From: Streptomyces polyasparticus
Lineage (GTDB): Bacteria > Actinomycetota > Actinomycetes > Streptomycetales > Streptomycetaceae
Length of the DNA stretch: 64,000 nucleotides
Direction: 5' to 3'
Assembly (NCBI RefSeq): GCF_014493765.1
Contig: NZ_JACTVJ010000010.1
Location: 124,001 to 188,000, forward strand
The position numbers and the translations under genes were made by a program. The first letter of the stretch is position 1; each line of letters opens with the position of its first letter. The notes under the pieces were generated by a model, which was not told the DNA's origin, ran no database searches, and worked only from the letters and a program-made list of their open reading frames with translations. Shown piece by piece: positions 1-7,563 of this stretch.

Positions 1-25
1 CCAGCGACAGCCGATCGTCGGCCAC
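1..25 (-). CDS. N-terminal fragment of a divergent gene, possibly a TetR regulator (partial)
   Basis: Only the first eight codons lie in the window. A GTG at 23-25 on the minus strand is preceded by a good ribosome binding site (GGAGGT, about five bases upstream) and opens with V-A-D-D-R-L-S-L before running off the left edge. The protein is divergent from the methyltransferase at 121, and the space between them carries two TetR-style operator repeats. The regulator identity is inferred from that context only; the residues are too few for a family call. Confidence 0.35.
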
Positions 26-41
26 CTCGTACCTCCATATT

Positions 42-98
42 CAACCGGTTGGTTAAATACCCTACGGCGGAGGCTCCGGATGCGCAACCATTCGGTTG
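42..98. promoter_or_regulatory. Pair of TetR-type operator-like inverted repeats
   Basis: Two inverted repeats share the same 5-4-5 geometry. The first is CAACC at 42-46 and GGTTA at 51-55, around the core AACCGGTT. The second is CAACC at 85-89 and GGTTG at 94-98, a perfect repeat. Their centres are 43 bp apart, about four helical turns. They sit between the gene leaving the left edge and the methyltransferase starting at 121. This arrangement is typical for a TetR regulator acting on itself and a divergent target; the binding protein is not identified. Confidence 0.5.
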
Positions 99-120
99 AA
101 CAGGCGCTGCCGTCAAGAGG

Positions 121-938
121 GTGACGGGAATCGATGCCGACCGGCGGTGGTCCGAGTCGATGGCGGCGGCCTATGAGCAGTACCTCGTACCGGTGGTCTG
201 CCGGCCTTTCGCCGAGGATCTGACCGCGAGGGCGGCTGCGCTCCGCCCTCGGCGGATCCTCGAACTGGCCGCAGAGACAGGCGTGTTGACCTCGAATCGA
301 GCTTGCTCGCGACGGCACCGTCGGTCGAGGTGACAGCCACCGACCTGAACGAGACCATGGTCGCTTTCGGGGCGGTGCGGGCACCGGAAGCGGTGTGGCG
401 GCAGGCCGACGCGCAGCGGCTGCCGTTCCCGGACGGAGGCTTCGACCTCGTGGTCTGCCAGTTCGGCGTGATGTTCTTCCCCGACCGGGTCGGGGCCTTC
501 ACGGAGGTCCGGCGCGTGCTGGCCCCGGGCGGCCGGTTCCTGTTCAACACCTGGGGCCCTCTTGGGGCGCACGCCTTCGAAGTCGCGCTGCAGGCAGCGC
601 TTGAGCGCGCTCTTCCGGTCGATCCACCGCGCTTCTTCCCGACGGTTCCGCATGGCTACGCGGACCCCGCTGTCGTGGTCGCCGACCTGACGGCCGCCGG
701 TTTCACGGTCGAGGAGGAGCAGGAGCTGACGCTGCAGGGACGGGCCGCGTCGACCGCCGACCTTGCCACCGGGTACCTCACCGGGACACCGGTGCGCGCG
801 GCCGTCGAGGCGAGCGGCGACGGAACGGCCGTCCGCGCAACCGTCATCGAGGAGATGACTGCCCGCTTGGGTCCGGGGCCGGTCACCGCCCCGATGACGG
901 CGTACGTCTTCCGTGCTGCGCCGGCCAGTTCGGCGTGA
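121..938 (+). pseudogene. Class I SAM-dependent methyltransferase, frameshifted
   Basis: The product would be a class I SAM-dependent methyltransferase (Methyltransf_11-like) of about 270 residues. The first frame, starting at GTG 121, encodes W-S-E-S-M-A-A-A-Y-E and the motif I region ILELAAETGVLT, where a Glu replaces the usual Gly of AAGTG. The second frame, readable from about 303, encodes the rest: the SAM-binding TDLNETMV segment, the RLPFPDGGFDLVV motif and the LAPGGRFLF strand. One frameshift between about 282 and 302 joins them. No Shine-Dalgarno is correctly spaced before 121, so the gene could be leaderless. It is either broken or carries a sequence error. The substrate is unknown. 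Two operator-like repeats precede it. Confidence 0.75.
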
Positions 939-954
939 GTCGCCCCCGTGCAGG

Positions 955-1698
955 TCACACCCGGCGGTCTGCAGGCCCGGGCACATGCACCTCGGGAAGC
1001 ACCGCGAGTGCTCCGCCGTCGACCGGAAGGCAGACGCCGTTGACGTACGAGGACGAAGGCCCGGCGAGGAAGGCGACCACCTCGGCGATCTCCTCCGGGG
1101 TGCAGAGCCGGCCCAGCGGGTAGGCGGCCCGGACGCGGTCCGCTTCGGCGGGGTCCTGCCAGCGGTGGGCGTTTCGGTCGACGGCGACGAAGCCGGGCTC
1201 GACCACGTTCGTGCGCACGCCCAGGCCGCCCCACTCGGTGGCCGGGGCGCGGGCGAGCGCGCCGAGTCCGGCCTTGGCGACGGCGTACGGGGCGCTGCCC
1301 GGCGCCGCGCCGTGGGCGTGCACGGAGCCGACGAGGACGACCGAAGCGGGCCCTTCGGCCTTGCGGCGCACGAGCTCGGCGGCCGCCTGCCAGGCGGACA
1401 CCAGGCCGACGTCCAGGGCCCGGTGCCACACCTCGGCCGTCAACTCGGCCAGCGGCGCCCTGCGTTCCCACAGCAGCGCGTGGACGAGGACCGACGGCGG
1501 CTCGGGCGCCGCGTCGAACGCCTCGGCCAGGAGGCCCGCGTCGGTGGCGTCGCCCTCGAACGCGGCTGCCACGTGGGGGAGTCGGAGCACGGCGGGGTTC
1601 CGGTCCACGGCCACGATGCCGATGCCGTCCCGGGCGAACCGGTCCACGACGGCGCGGCCGATGCCGCCGGCGGCGCCGAGTACCAGTGCGGTCGTCAT
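955..1698 (-). CDS. SDR family NAD(P)-dependent oxidoreductase
   Basis: This 247-residue protein is a classical short-chain dehydrogenase/reductase. It has the cofactor-binding glycine motif L-G-A-A-G-G-I-G at the N-terminus, the catalytic Y-A-V-A-K with an upstream serine (VLVGSVHAHG), and the usual C-terminal PVDGG segment. The usual N-A-G strand is replaced by V-H-A-L-L. The ATG at 1698 overlaps the stop of the preceding enolase-superfamily gene (ATGA), so the two are translationally coupled. Pairing with a mandelate racemase-type enzyme suggests a short catabolic route for a hydroxy acid or sugar acid, in which one enzyme dehydrates or isomerises and the other oxidises or reduces. The substrate is not evident. 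Confidence 0.88.
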   Translation of the reverse strand: MTTALVLGAAGGIGRAVVDRFARDGIGIVAVDRNPAVLRLPHVAAAFEGDATDAGLLAEAFDAAPEPPSVLVHALLWERRAPLAELTAEVWHRALDVGLVSAWQAAAELVRRKAEGPASVVLVGSVHAHGAAPGSAPYAVAKAGLGALARAPATEWGGLGVRTNVVEPGFVAVDRNAHRWQDPAEADRVRAAYPLGRLCTPEEIAEVVAFLAGPSSSYVNGVCLPVDGGALAVLPEVHVPGPADRRV

Positions 1699-2501
1699 GC
1701 GGGTCGCCTTTCGGTGAGCGGGGTGATGCCGAGGCCCGGTGCGGGGCCGAGGGCGTAGGCCGCGGCGGTCAGCGGTTCGGGCGGCGAAGCCGTGGCTGCG
1801 CGCCACCGGACCTCGCCGCCCGCCAGAGGTGCGTCGATCGCATCCCGTACGCGATGCAGGCCCGGTACGTCGTCGAGGCGGGCCGAGTCCTCCAGCCGGC
1901 CGAGCCGCAGCTCGGTGAACACCCGGGCATGGGCGATGACTTCGGCGACGGACAGCAAGTGGTGGGCGTCGAGAAGGAGTTCGGCCTCGGAGCCGATGGC
2001 CTCACGGACGGCATGGGCCAGTTCGAGCCCCCGCTCGATCCGTCCGGGGCCCGTCAGACCGTCGAACGGCGCGATCTTCACCGTCGTGTGGCCCGCCGCG
2101 ACCGCCTCGCGGGCCAGCGCGGCAGCGGCCTGCGGCGTGCGCGCGGTCAGCGCCCGGTTGATATTGGCGTACAGCGGGATCACCCGGCGCTGCACCGGGC
2201 GGCCGATGCGGGCGGCCAGCCAGTCCGCGAGGGGCAGACCGGCCGCGCGCGCTGCCGCGTCCGCCTCGGCGGTGGCCAGACCGCCCGCCACCGTACGGCC
2301 CTCGAAGGTGTCGGGCAGCCCCTCGCGCGCGCACCCGTGCGCGGCGAGCAGCCGGGCCGCCTCCGCCTCCGGGATGTCCGACAACTCGCCCCACCCGCGG
2401 CCCTGTTGGACAAGGAGCCAGGTGGTGCGCGTGGTGACGGGGACCCGGACGAGACCGTCAGCGGATTTCCGGGCGGAGGTGTCGGCTATCGGTGCGGTCA
2501 C
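1695..2501 (-). CDS. Mandelate racemase/muconate lactonizing-type enzyme (enolase superfamily)
   Basis: This is a short (268-residue) enolase-superfamily enzyme. The barrel part shows the lysine strand TVKIAPFDG and three probable metal-ligand segments: L-L-D-A-H-H, R-L-E-D-S and P-L-A-G-G-E. These fit abstraction of a proton alpha to a carboxylate. It is shorter than the usual 350-400 residues, with a reduced capping domain and a short C-terminus, as in some actinobacterial subgroups carrying a KIAPFD-type motif. The GTG start at 2501 has an AAAGG site upstream. It overlaps the SDR gene by four bases and follows the TetR gene, so the three probably form one operon. The reaction (dehydratase, epimerase or cycloisomerase) cannot be decided from sequence. 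Confidence 0.7.
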   Translation of the reverse strand: MTAPIADTSARKSADGLVRVPVTTRTTWLLVQQGRGWGELSDIPEAEAARLLAAHGCAREGLPDTFEGRTVAGGLATAEADAAARAAGLPLADWLAARIGRPVQRRVIPLYANINRALTARTPQAAAALAREAVAAGHTTVKIAPFDGLTGPGRIERGLELAHAVREAIGSEAELLLDAHHLLSVAEVIAHARVFTELRLGRLEDSARLDDVPGLHRVRDAIDAPLAGGEVRWRAATASPPEPLTAAAYALGPAPGLGITPLTERRPA

Positions 2502-2625
2502 GCGGGGGCCTTTCAGCAGGGGTCGGTCGACAGCGGCCGGCCGGAGGGGCGACCAGGGGTGGGTCGGGGAGGTCCACCAGGTGGGCGACCGGCACGGCGA
2601 GGCGCCCGGCAGCCAGGACGCGCCG

Positions 2626-3201
2626 TCACACGAGGCGTCGCACGGCCTGCACGATCGCGTTCCGGCATTCCGCCGGGTCCGAGGGCGGGCCGGCCGCCCC
2701 CAGCGTGCTCGCGGCATTCGTCGGGCTCCACGCCGAGGCGATGGCCAGGACGAGGGTGAGCAGTGCGGCCGGGCTGAAGTCCGGTGTGTCCGCTCGGTCC
2801 TTCCGTACGGCTTCCAGCGAGGCGAGCTTGTCGTCGTGAGTCGGCTTGGCGACGGCAGGGTCCCGTTCGGCGGCGGTGCCGCGTTCAAGGCGGTGCCAGG
2901 TCGCCAGGCGGAGTACCTCGGGGTGCTTCTGGTAGAAGTCGAACAGGCGCCCCGCGTATTCAGGGAGGTCGTCGGGCGTGAAGGGCACCATGTCGAGGCC
3001 TCGCCCGAGGTGCGCGTCGAAGACGGCGTCGAAGAGCCCGTCCTTGTTGCGGAAGTAGACGTAGATCAGGTTCTTGTTCGCCGAGGCGGCTGTGGCGATC
3101 CGGTCGACACGGGCTCCCGCGATCCCGTATGCCGCGAACTCCTCGGTCGCCGCTTGGAGGATGCGCGCCTTCGTGGCCTCGGCTCGGGACATGGAGGTCA
3201 T
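2626..3201 (-). CDS. TetR/AcrR family transcriptional regulator
   Basis: This 191-residue protein has an N-terminal TetR helix-turn-helix (ILQAATEEFAAYGIAGARVD, then IATAASANKNLIYVYFRNKD) followed by a helical ligand-binding domain (TetR_C-like, with LRLATWHRLERG). It is the first gene of a minus-strand cluster with the enolase-superfamily and SDR genes, 124 bases upstream of the former, and probably controls them and itself. A partial AACCGG-containing repeat lies just upstream, near 3205-3215, and resembles the operator sites at 42-98 and 3822-3835. The inducer is unknown. Confidence 0.9.
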   Translation of the reverse strand: MTSMSRAEATKARILQAATEEFAAYGIAGARVDRIATAASANKNLIYVYFRNKDGLFDAVFDAHLGRGLDMVPFTPDDLPEYAGRLFDFYQKHPEVLRLATWHRLERGTAAERDPAVAKPTHDDKLASLEAVRKDRADTPDFSPAALLTLVLAIASAWSPTNAASTLGAAGPPSDPAECRNAIVQAVRRLV

Positions 3202-3226
3202 GCTAACAACCGGCTGACGTGTCCTT

Positions 3227-3272
3227 TCGGGGCGCTGACCCGGTGCAACTCGGGGCGCTGACCCGGTGCAAC
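3227..3272. repeat. Perfect 23-bp tandem duplication
   Basis: A 23-bp unit at 3227-3249 is repeated exactly and without a gap at 3250-3272. It lies between the start of the TetR gene (3201) and the end of the next minus-strand gene (3295). No function is visible. The perfect identity suggests a recent slippage event. Confidence 0.9.
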
Positions 3273-3294
3273 AGGGGCCGTGCGCGACGTGTCG

Positions 3295-3768
3295 TCACCT
3301 CAGTCCGAGGGCTTCGATCAGCGCCTCGGAGGCGAGCAGCAGGACGGTGCACCACAGAGTGACGCCCGCCATGAGCCAGCCGATCAGCCGCCACCGCGGC
3401 AGGCCGAGTGCCGTGCCCAGCACGGCCGATCCCCAGGTGCCGAAGAGAGCGGGGCCGATGATGCCAAAACCGATGACGCCGTACCGGTTCACCACGCGCC
3501 CGGCCCGCCGGCCGGTGGGGCCGTCGAGGCGGTTCCGGCGCTTTGCGGGCGGCGATCCGGCGGTGGCGGGCCGCCGTTCCGAGCGCCGGAGCAGCCATCG
3601 GGTGCGCAGCCACCCGGCCGCGAAGACGGCGGACAGCAGGCATCCGGCCGCGCCGAGGAGCACGGCGACGAGCGCGACGGGCGGAGCGAGGGAGATCGAG
3701 AGGCCGAAGGGAACGGCCGGGGTGCCGAGGGCGAATCCGGCGAGCACGGCCCAGGCGAAGTTCAGCAC
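3295..3768 (-). CDS. Small integral membrane protein, possibly small multidrug-export type
   Basis: The 157-residue protein starts at GTG 3768 and is strongly hydrophobic. Two or three membrane segments lie in the first 60 residues and two in the last 60, separated by an Arg-rich loop (RTRWLLRRSERRP, KRRNRLDG). The C-terminal pattern RYGVIGFGIIGPALFGTW, followed by a second hydrophobic helix, resembles the small multidrug-export (COG2426-like) family, but the match is by eye only. It is divergent from the PPOX protein at 3846, with an operator-like repeat between them. Transport function is an inference. Confidence 0.6.
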   Translation of the reverse strand: MLNFAWAVLAGFALGTPAVPFGLSISLAPPVALVAVLLGAAGCLLSAVFAAGWLRTRWLLRRSERRPATAGSPPAKRRNRLDGPTGRRAGRVVNRYGVIGFGIIGPALFGTWGSAVLGTALGLPRWRLIGWLMAGVTLWCTVLLLASEALIEALGLR

Positions 3769-3821
3769 GTATCACTCTCGTCGTGGGGCGGATGCCGTGT
3801 CGGTTCGCGACGGCAGCAACA

Positions 3822-3835
3822 TAACTAACCAGTTA
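3822..3835. promoter_or_regulatory. Operator-like inverted repeat TAACT-N4-AGTTA
   Basis: A perfect 5-4-5 inverted repeat (TAACT, spacer AACC, AGTTA) sits 11 bases before the ATG of the PPOX gene and 54 bases from the start of the divergent membrane gene. It has the same geometry as the two sites near the left edge and contains the same AACC core. Binding here would block the PPOX promoter. The nearby TetR protein is a candidate ligand. Confidence 0.45.
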
Positions 3836-3845
3836 CTCTATCGCC

Positions 3846-4262
3846 ATGACGACCTCCTCATCGGCCTCAACATCCGCACCGGGCAGCCCAGTTGAACGGC
3901 TGGGGGCATCCAGGTACGTCCTTCTGACGACGTTCCGCCGGGACGGGCGGGCCGTGCCCACTCCGGTGTGGGTGATGCGGGACGGTGACTGCCTGGCCGT
4001 GTGGAGCGCGGCCGACGCCGGCAAGGTCAAACGGATCCGCAACAGCGGCCGGGTGACCGTCGCCCCCTGCGACTGGCGGGGAACCCCGATGGGCGAACCC
4101 GTGCCGGGTGTGGCCGACTTGCCCGCGGCCGAGGACACCGTTCACTACCTCGACTTGATGAAGCGCAAGTACGGACTCGTCGCGCGGCTCGGCCTGTTGG
4201 GCAGCCGGCTGAAGGGAGCCGGGCATCGCACGGTGGGGATCCGCATCCGGCTGCTGGAGTGA
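3846..4262 (+). CDS. PPOX class F420-dependent (flavin/deazaflavin) oxidoreductase
   Basis: This 138-residue protein belongs to the PPOX/split-barrel superfamily found as small F420- or FMN-binding oxidoreductases in actinobacteria. Diagnostic segments are YVLLTTFRRDGRAVPTPVWV, the strand G-D-C-L-A-V-W-S, D-A-G-K-V-K-R-I-R-N-S, and RVTVAPCDWRGTPMG. It would bind the cofactor as a homodimer and reduce an unknown substrate in the cytoplasm. No Shine-Dalgarno precedes the ATG, so the message may be leaderless. A TetR-type inverted repeat lies directly upstream. Confidence 0.85.
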   Translation: MTTSSSASTSAPGSPVERLGASRYVLLTTFRRDGRAVPTPVWVMRDGDCLAVWSAADAGKVKRIRNSGRVTVAPCDWRGTPMGEPVPGVADLPAAEDTVHYLDLMKRKYGLVARLGLLGSRLKGAGHRTVGIRIRLLE

Positions 4263-4425
4263 CTCTCGCGGGCGCCCTGCCGCATCCGCCCGGACGTCTC
4301 GTGCGGGCCCTCGTCGGCGGTTGGGCTGCGCGGCTGCCGGCGGGCGGTCTGTCCGGCGTCGGCCTTGTCGTCGACCGGAAGCGGCCCTGGGGGCCCGCCG
4401 TCGCGGGAAGATGACTTGCCGGGTT

Positions 4426-4458
4426 GGAAAGTCAAGAGTAGCTTTCCAGTATGGAAAG
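4426..4458. promoter_or_regulatory. Operator-like repeats overlapping the start codon of the 4451 gene
   Basis: CTTTCC (4442-4447) and GGAAAG (4453-4458) form a perfect inverted repeat whose spacer includes the first bases of the ATG at 4451. A third GGAAAG lies at 4426-4431. Together they give two overlapping palindromes sharing the central CTTTCC. A dimeric winged-helix protein bound here would block the start, which fits autoregulation by the product of the second gene of this pair. Confidence 0.5.
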
Positions 4459-4915
4459 CGACTCGGGTAAGTCGGTCGATGCGCGGGGCGCGCTGGACGA
4501 CATCCGCCGCGCCCGTGGCTGGGTGAGTGAGCGGGTCGGGTCGCCGTGGTGGTTCCATGGCGGGCTCGGGTTGCTCGTCGCCCAGCAGGTCGTGGTGAAC
4601 GGGGTGGCCGAGGGGCTCTGGACGCTGGTCTCGTTCGGGGTGCTCGTGCTCGGCGCCACGGTGCTCGTGCTGTGCGCCCGGCGCGCGACGGGTGTCACTC
4701 CCACCTGGCCGCGCGGGCCGCGCGCCAATGCGCTGATGGCGGTCCGCATGATGGTGGCGCTGGGGGCGATCTGGGGAGCGGCGCTCCTCGGCAGGGAAGC
4801 CGTGGGCGCGGTGGCGGCCCTTGCCGTCGGCTCGCTGCTTGCGACCGTGCTGCTCGGTTTCGCGTACGACTCCGCGCTGCGGCAGGACATCGCCGAGGGG
4901 AGCGATGCCGGGTGA
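4451..4915 (+). CDS. Membrane protein coupled to a winged-helix regulator
   Basis: The 154-residue protein has a short charged N-terminus followed by four predicted membrane helices, roughly residues 36-52, 58-76, 95-112 and 118-136. No catalytic motif is visible. Its stop overlaps the GTG of the next gene (GTGA), so it is translationally coupled to a winged-helix protein. Membrane protein/HTH pairs of this kind are common in actinobacteria, and the membrane partner may sense a signal or sequester the regulator. There is no clear ribosome binding site. The start codon lies inside an inverted repeat. Confidence 0.75.
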   Translation: MESDSGKSVDARGALDDIRRARGWVSERVGSPWWFHGGLGLLVAQQVVVNGVAEGLWTLVSFGVLVLGATVLVLCARRATGVTPTWPRGPRANALMAVRMMVALGAIWGAALLGREAVGAVAALAVGSLLATVLLGFAYDSALRQDIAEGSDAG

Positions 4916-5226
4916 GTGCCGAGCCCGGGCCTCGGTTCGACGAGATCATTCACGCGCCCAACCGGCTGCGTATCTGCGTGGCGCTCGCGGCGACCGCCGA
5001 AACCGAGTTCTCGGTGCTACGGGAGCTGCTCGGGGTGTCCGACGCCGTGGTGAGCAAGCAGCTGCGGACCTTGCAGGAGGCCGGGTACGTCACGCTGACG
5101 AAGCCGACCGGGCGCGGTGGCCGGGTGCGGACCTGGGTCAGTCTCACCGGTCGGGGGCGGCAGGCCCTTCAGGGGCATATCGCGGAGCTCCGCCGGCTCA
5201 CCCGCCATCTGCCCGCGGCGGAGTGA
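4912..5226 (+). CDS. Winged-helix transcriptional regulator
   Basis: A 104-residue DNA-binding protein. The helices FSVLRELLGVSDAVVSKQLR and the wing GYVTLTKPTGRGGRVRTWVS match the one-domain winged-helix (HTH_34/MarR-like) regulators. The GTG start at 4912 overlaps the stop of the membrane gene. It probably represses its own operon through the GGAAAG repeats around 4426-4458. Its 3' end lies close to the end of the convergent carotenoid oxygenase gene, and the frameshifted reading of that gene runs into it. Confidence 0.85.
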   Translation: MSAEPGPRFDEIIHAPNRLRICVALAATAETEFSVLRELLGVSDAVVSKQLRTLQEAGYVTLTKPTGRGGRVRTWVSLTGRGRQALQGHIAELRRLTRHLPAAE

Positions 5227-5294
5227 CCCGACATCGGCCGTTCAGCGCGCAGGGTTCGCCCCGTACCTGACGGACTCCGCCCCCGCGTCGAGCA

Positions 5295-6709
5295 TCAACT
5301 CGCCCGATCCGGCATCCAGTTGCCGTGGAATCCGATCGGCACCCGTACCGGCAGATGGACCCGCGCGACGGCTGACCGCCGAGGTCCTGCGCCGCGAGGA
5401 TCACCAGGTCCGTGGCGCCCCGCTCGGGATCGAAGACGTATGACAGGATCCAGCCGTCGTCCTCGGCTCCGCTGTCCGTCGACGGCACGAAGACGCCTTC
5501 GCCGACATCTCCGTCCCGATGGAAGCGGTGCACCTCGCTGCTGCCCCGCTCCAGGTCGAACTTGACGATGCCGACGCCGACTTGGCCGAGGTCGGGCGCC
5601 GGTGCGGTGGGGGAGAGGAGGTGGCGCCGGGCGCGCTCGGCGGCGTAGCCGTCGGTGGGTTCGAGCACGCCGTAGCCGTAGCGGTGGCGGCTGGTCTCGC
5701 GTCGCGGGTCGATGCGCGGGAACTCCACGGCCCTCTCGTCGAGCCCATCCTCACGCACCGTGCCGGCGGCCGGGTCGACGTTCCAGCGGACGAGCCGCGG
5801 CGGCGTCTCGTCCGGCCCGCGGCTGTTCTGTCCCGCGAACATCCGGTCGTAGCGCACCAGATGGACGGTGATCTGCCCGGCCTCGTTCTCGTACGCGCTC
5901 ATGGGGTGGAAGACGAAGCAGGGCTCGATCTCCAGCCACCGCACGTCCTCGGCCCGCCCCTCGCGCGGCAGCACGCCGAGCCGCGGTGTGCGCTCGGGAT
6001 CCCAGATGTACGGCAGCGACGAAGTCGATGTGGCCGGATCCGGGTTGAAGACCACCGGGAGGTCGTGCAGCAGCACATACGAGGCGGTGAGCGAGAAGTC
6101 GTGCATCATCGGCCGCCCCTCGACGGGGATGTCGACCGACCTGCGGATCCGCCCGTCGGTCCCCACGACCAGATACTGCACATGGGGATACGCCCAGCAG
6201 TACGCCACGGCGTGCAGCTCACCGCCGACCGGGTCGAGCGTGGTGTGCGCGGCGAAGCCGCCCGGCAGCGTGCCCTGGAAGTCGTACGGGCCAAGGGTGT
6301 TGAGCTCGCCGTCCAGCTCATAGGGGAGTGCTCCGCCCTCGACGGTGGCGAGATTGCGGCCCGCGAAGTTCAGGATGTGTGTGTTGGGGGCCAGGTCCAT
6401 GTCCAAGTGGCGCGGCCCGTGCACCGGCTTGTCCCCGAGCGCCGCGGCCATCGCGTCGTTGCGCACCCAGCGGTTGCGGTACCACTGCGCCTGCCCGTCC
6501 CGCAGCCGCACCCCGTGCACCATGCCGGGACCGCTGAACCAGTGGTACGCGGCCGGGTCGTCGACGCCCAGCGGATTGGGCCCGTTGCGCAGATACCGCC
6601 CCTCCAGGCCGTCGGGGATCCGCCCGCTCACCGGCAGATCATGTGCGGTGATCTCCTCGCGCACCGGGGCGAACAGCCCCCGCAGATACGGATTTCCCTG
6701 GTCGGCCAT
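5295..6709 (-). pseudogene. Carotenoid oxygenase with a C-terminal frameshift
   Basis: This gene belongs to the carotenoid cleavage/lignostilbene dioxygenase family, which uses an Fe(II) held by four His in a seven-bladed propeller. The ATG at 6709 has GAGGAGG six bases upstream. Segments carrying three of the iron ligands are visible: A-H-T-T-L-D-P, M-H-D-F-S-L-T and F-V-F-H-P-M-S. The fourth His lies in F-H-G-N-W, but it is read only in another frame. Between about 5361 and 5372 a G seems to be missing, so the annotated frame changes to unrelated sequence and continues to 5198, while the correct frame ends at 5295 with NWMPDRAS. If real, the protein loses its last iron ligand. It could also be a sequence error, since the rest of the gene looks intact. 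Confidence 0.85.
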
Positions 6710-6903
6710 GACGGCCTCCTCGATGGGTCCGGCGGGGCGTTGGCCCCTGCCCTCCACCATCCAGCGCAACCAGGCCCGGGTCGACCCCTGGCGGGCGATG
6801 AGGGTGTCCGCCGCAACGCCCGGCCGCATTGGCAGAATGTCGACGCCCGCACCTGTGGTCGGTGCTTCGACGGGAACCAGGACGACGCGAGGAGCGCCCC
6901 CAA

Positions 6904-7221
6904 GTGAGTGAGGCAGGACGCGTATCCGGTGCGGCGCGCGGATCGTGGACGGCCCTGCTCGCACTGGCGAATCTGCTCGGCTGCTATGTCGGCTACGGCG
7001 CCGTGTTCATCCGCCCCGAAGGCGCCTGGGATGCGGCCGCGATCGACGGAATCGCCGCGGCGGCCGTCTTCCTGTGCGTCCTCGGCACGCTCACCCTGCT
7101 CCTCACGTACGTGCCGGTTCGGCGCGGAACGCTCCCCAACTGGTGGCTGCTGCTGCCGGCGGTGTTGCTGCTGCTCGGCGTCGCGCGTCTGATCCACGTC
7201 GAGTACGCGTATCCGGCCTGA
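6904..7221 (+). CDS. Small membrane protein with three transmembrane helices
   Basis: The 105-residue protein starts at GTG 6904 behind an AGGAG site. It has three hydrophobic segments, at about residues 15-33, 42-65 and 75-92, and no recognisable motif. It is divergent from the carotenoid oxygenase gene. Its stop codon falls inside the first copy of a 25-bp tandem repeat, so the repeat begins in the last codons. No function is assigned. Confidence 0.7.
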   Translation: MSEAGRVSGAARGSWTALLALANLLGCYVGYGAVFIRPEGAWDAAAIDGIAAAAVFLCVLGTLTLLLTYVPVRRGTLPNWWLLLPAVLLLLGVARLIHVEYAYPA

Positions 7222-7266
7222 GGCGGAGCAGGCGTATCCGGCCTGAGGCGGAGCAGGCGTATCCGG
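7207..7266. repeat. 25-bp tandem repeat, 2.4 copies, spanning a stop codon
   Basis: The unit at 7207-7231 is repeated exactly at 7232-7256, followed by ten matching bases at 7257-7266. The first copy contains the last codons and the TGA of the upstream membrane gene, so the other copies are duplicated 3' untranslated sequence. It ends 45 bases before the EF-hand gene. It looks like slippage. Confidence 0.9.
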
Positions 7267-7311
7267 TCCGCCCGGCTGAGCTCTCCCCGTCCGCCGAGCT
7301 GTCGCGCGCGG

Positions 7312-7563
7312 CTACCAGCCGAACTTCCGGTCCACCTCCTGGGCGAACTCCTCGAAGCTCAGCACCGCGTCCCCGTTCTTGTCCGCCGCATCGAACAGCG
7401 CCGACGAGGCCTCCGCGTCCTGGACTCCCCAGAACGGCAGGTCGCCCTGGGCGGCGAGCGTGGGGCCCTTCGTGCGCAGCGCGTTGATCACCTCGTCGCG
7501 GGTCAGCTGACCGTCGCCGTTGAGATCGAGTGCGTTGAAGAGTTTGCGTGCCTTGTCGCTCAT
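7312..7563 (-). CDS. EF-hand calcium-binding protein
   Basis: A calmodulin-like protein of 83 residues with two EF-hand loops. The first, D-L-N-G-D-G-Q-L-T-R-D-E, is canonical (Asp at 1, 3/5-type ligands, Glu at 12). The second, D-K-N-G-D-A-V-L-S-F-E-E, has Ala at position 6 in place of Gly but keeps the ligand positions. It has no signal peptide and should be a small cytosolic calcium sensor or buffer, a type known in streptomycetes. The start chosen at 7563 gives M-S-D-K-A-R-K-L-F; upstream in-frame codons encode no plausible sequence. Confidence 0.85.
   Translation of the reverse strand: MSDKARKLFNALDLNGDGQLTRDEVINALRTKGPTLAAQGDLPFWGVQDAEASSALFDAADKNGDAVLSFEEFAQEVDRKFGW

Noticed and set aside
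955-3201. Biosynthetic gene cluster around the SDR and enolase-superfamily genes
   Set aside because: There are no synthase, ligase or carrier genes nearby. A small catabolic operon is the simpler reading.
5198-5294. C-terminal 30 residues read in the shifted frame of the carotenoid oxygenase
   Set aside because: They have no family resemblance, and the correct C-terminus is visible in another frame. The gene end was set at 5295.
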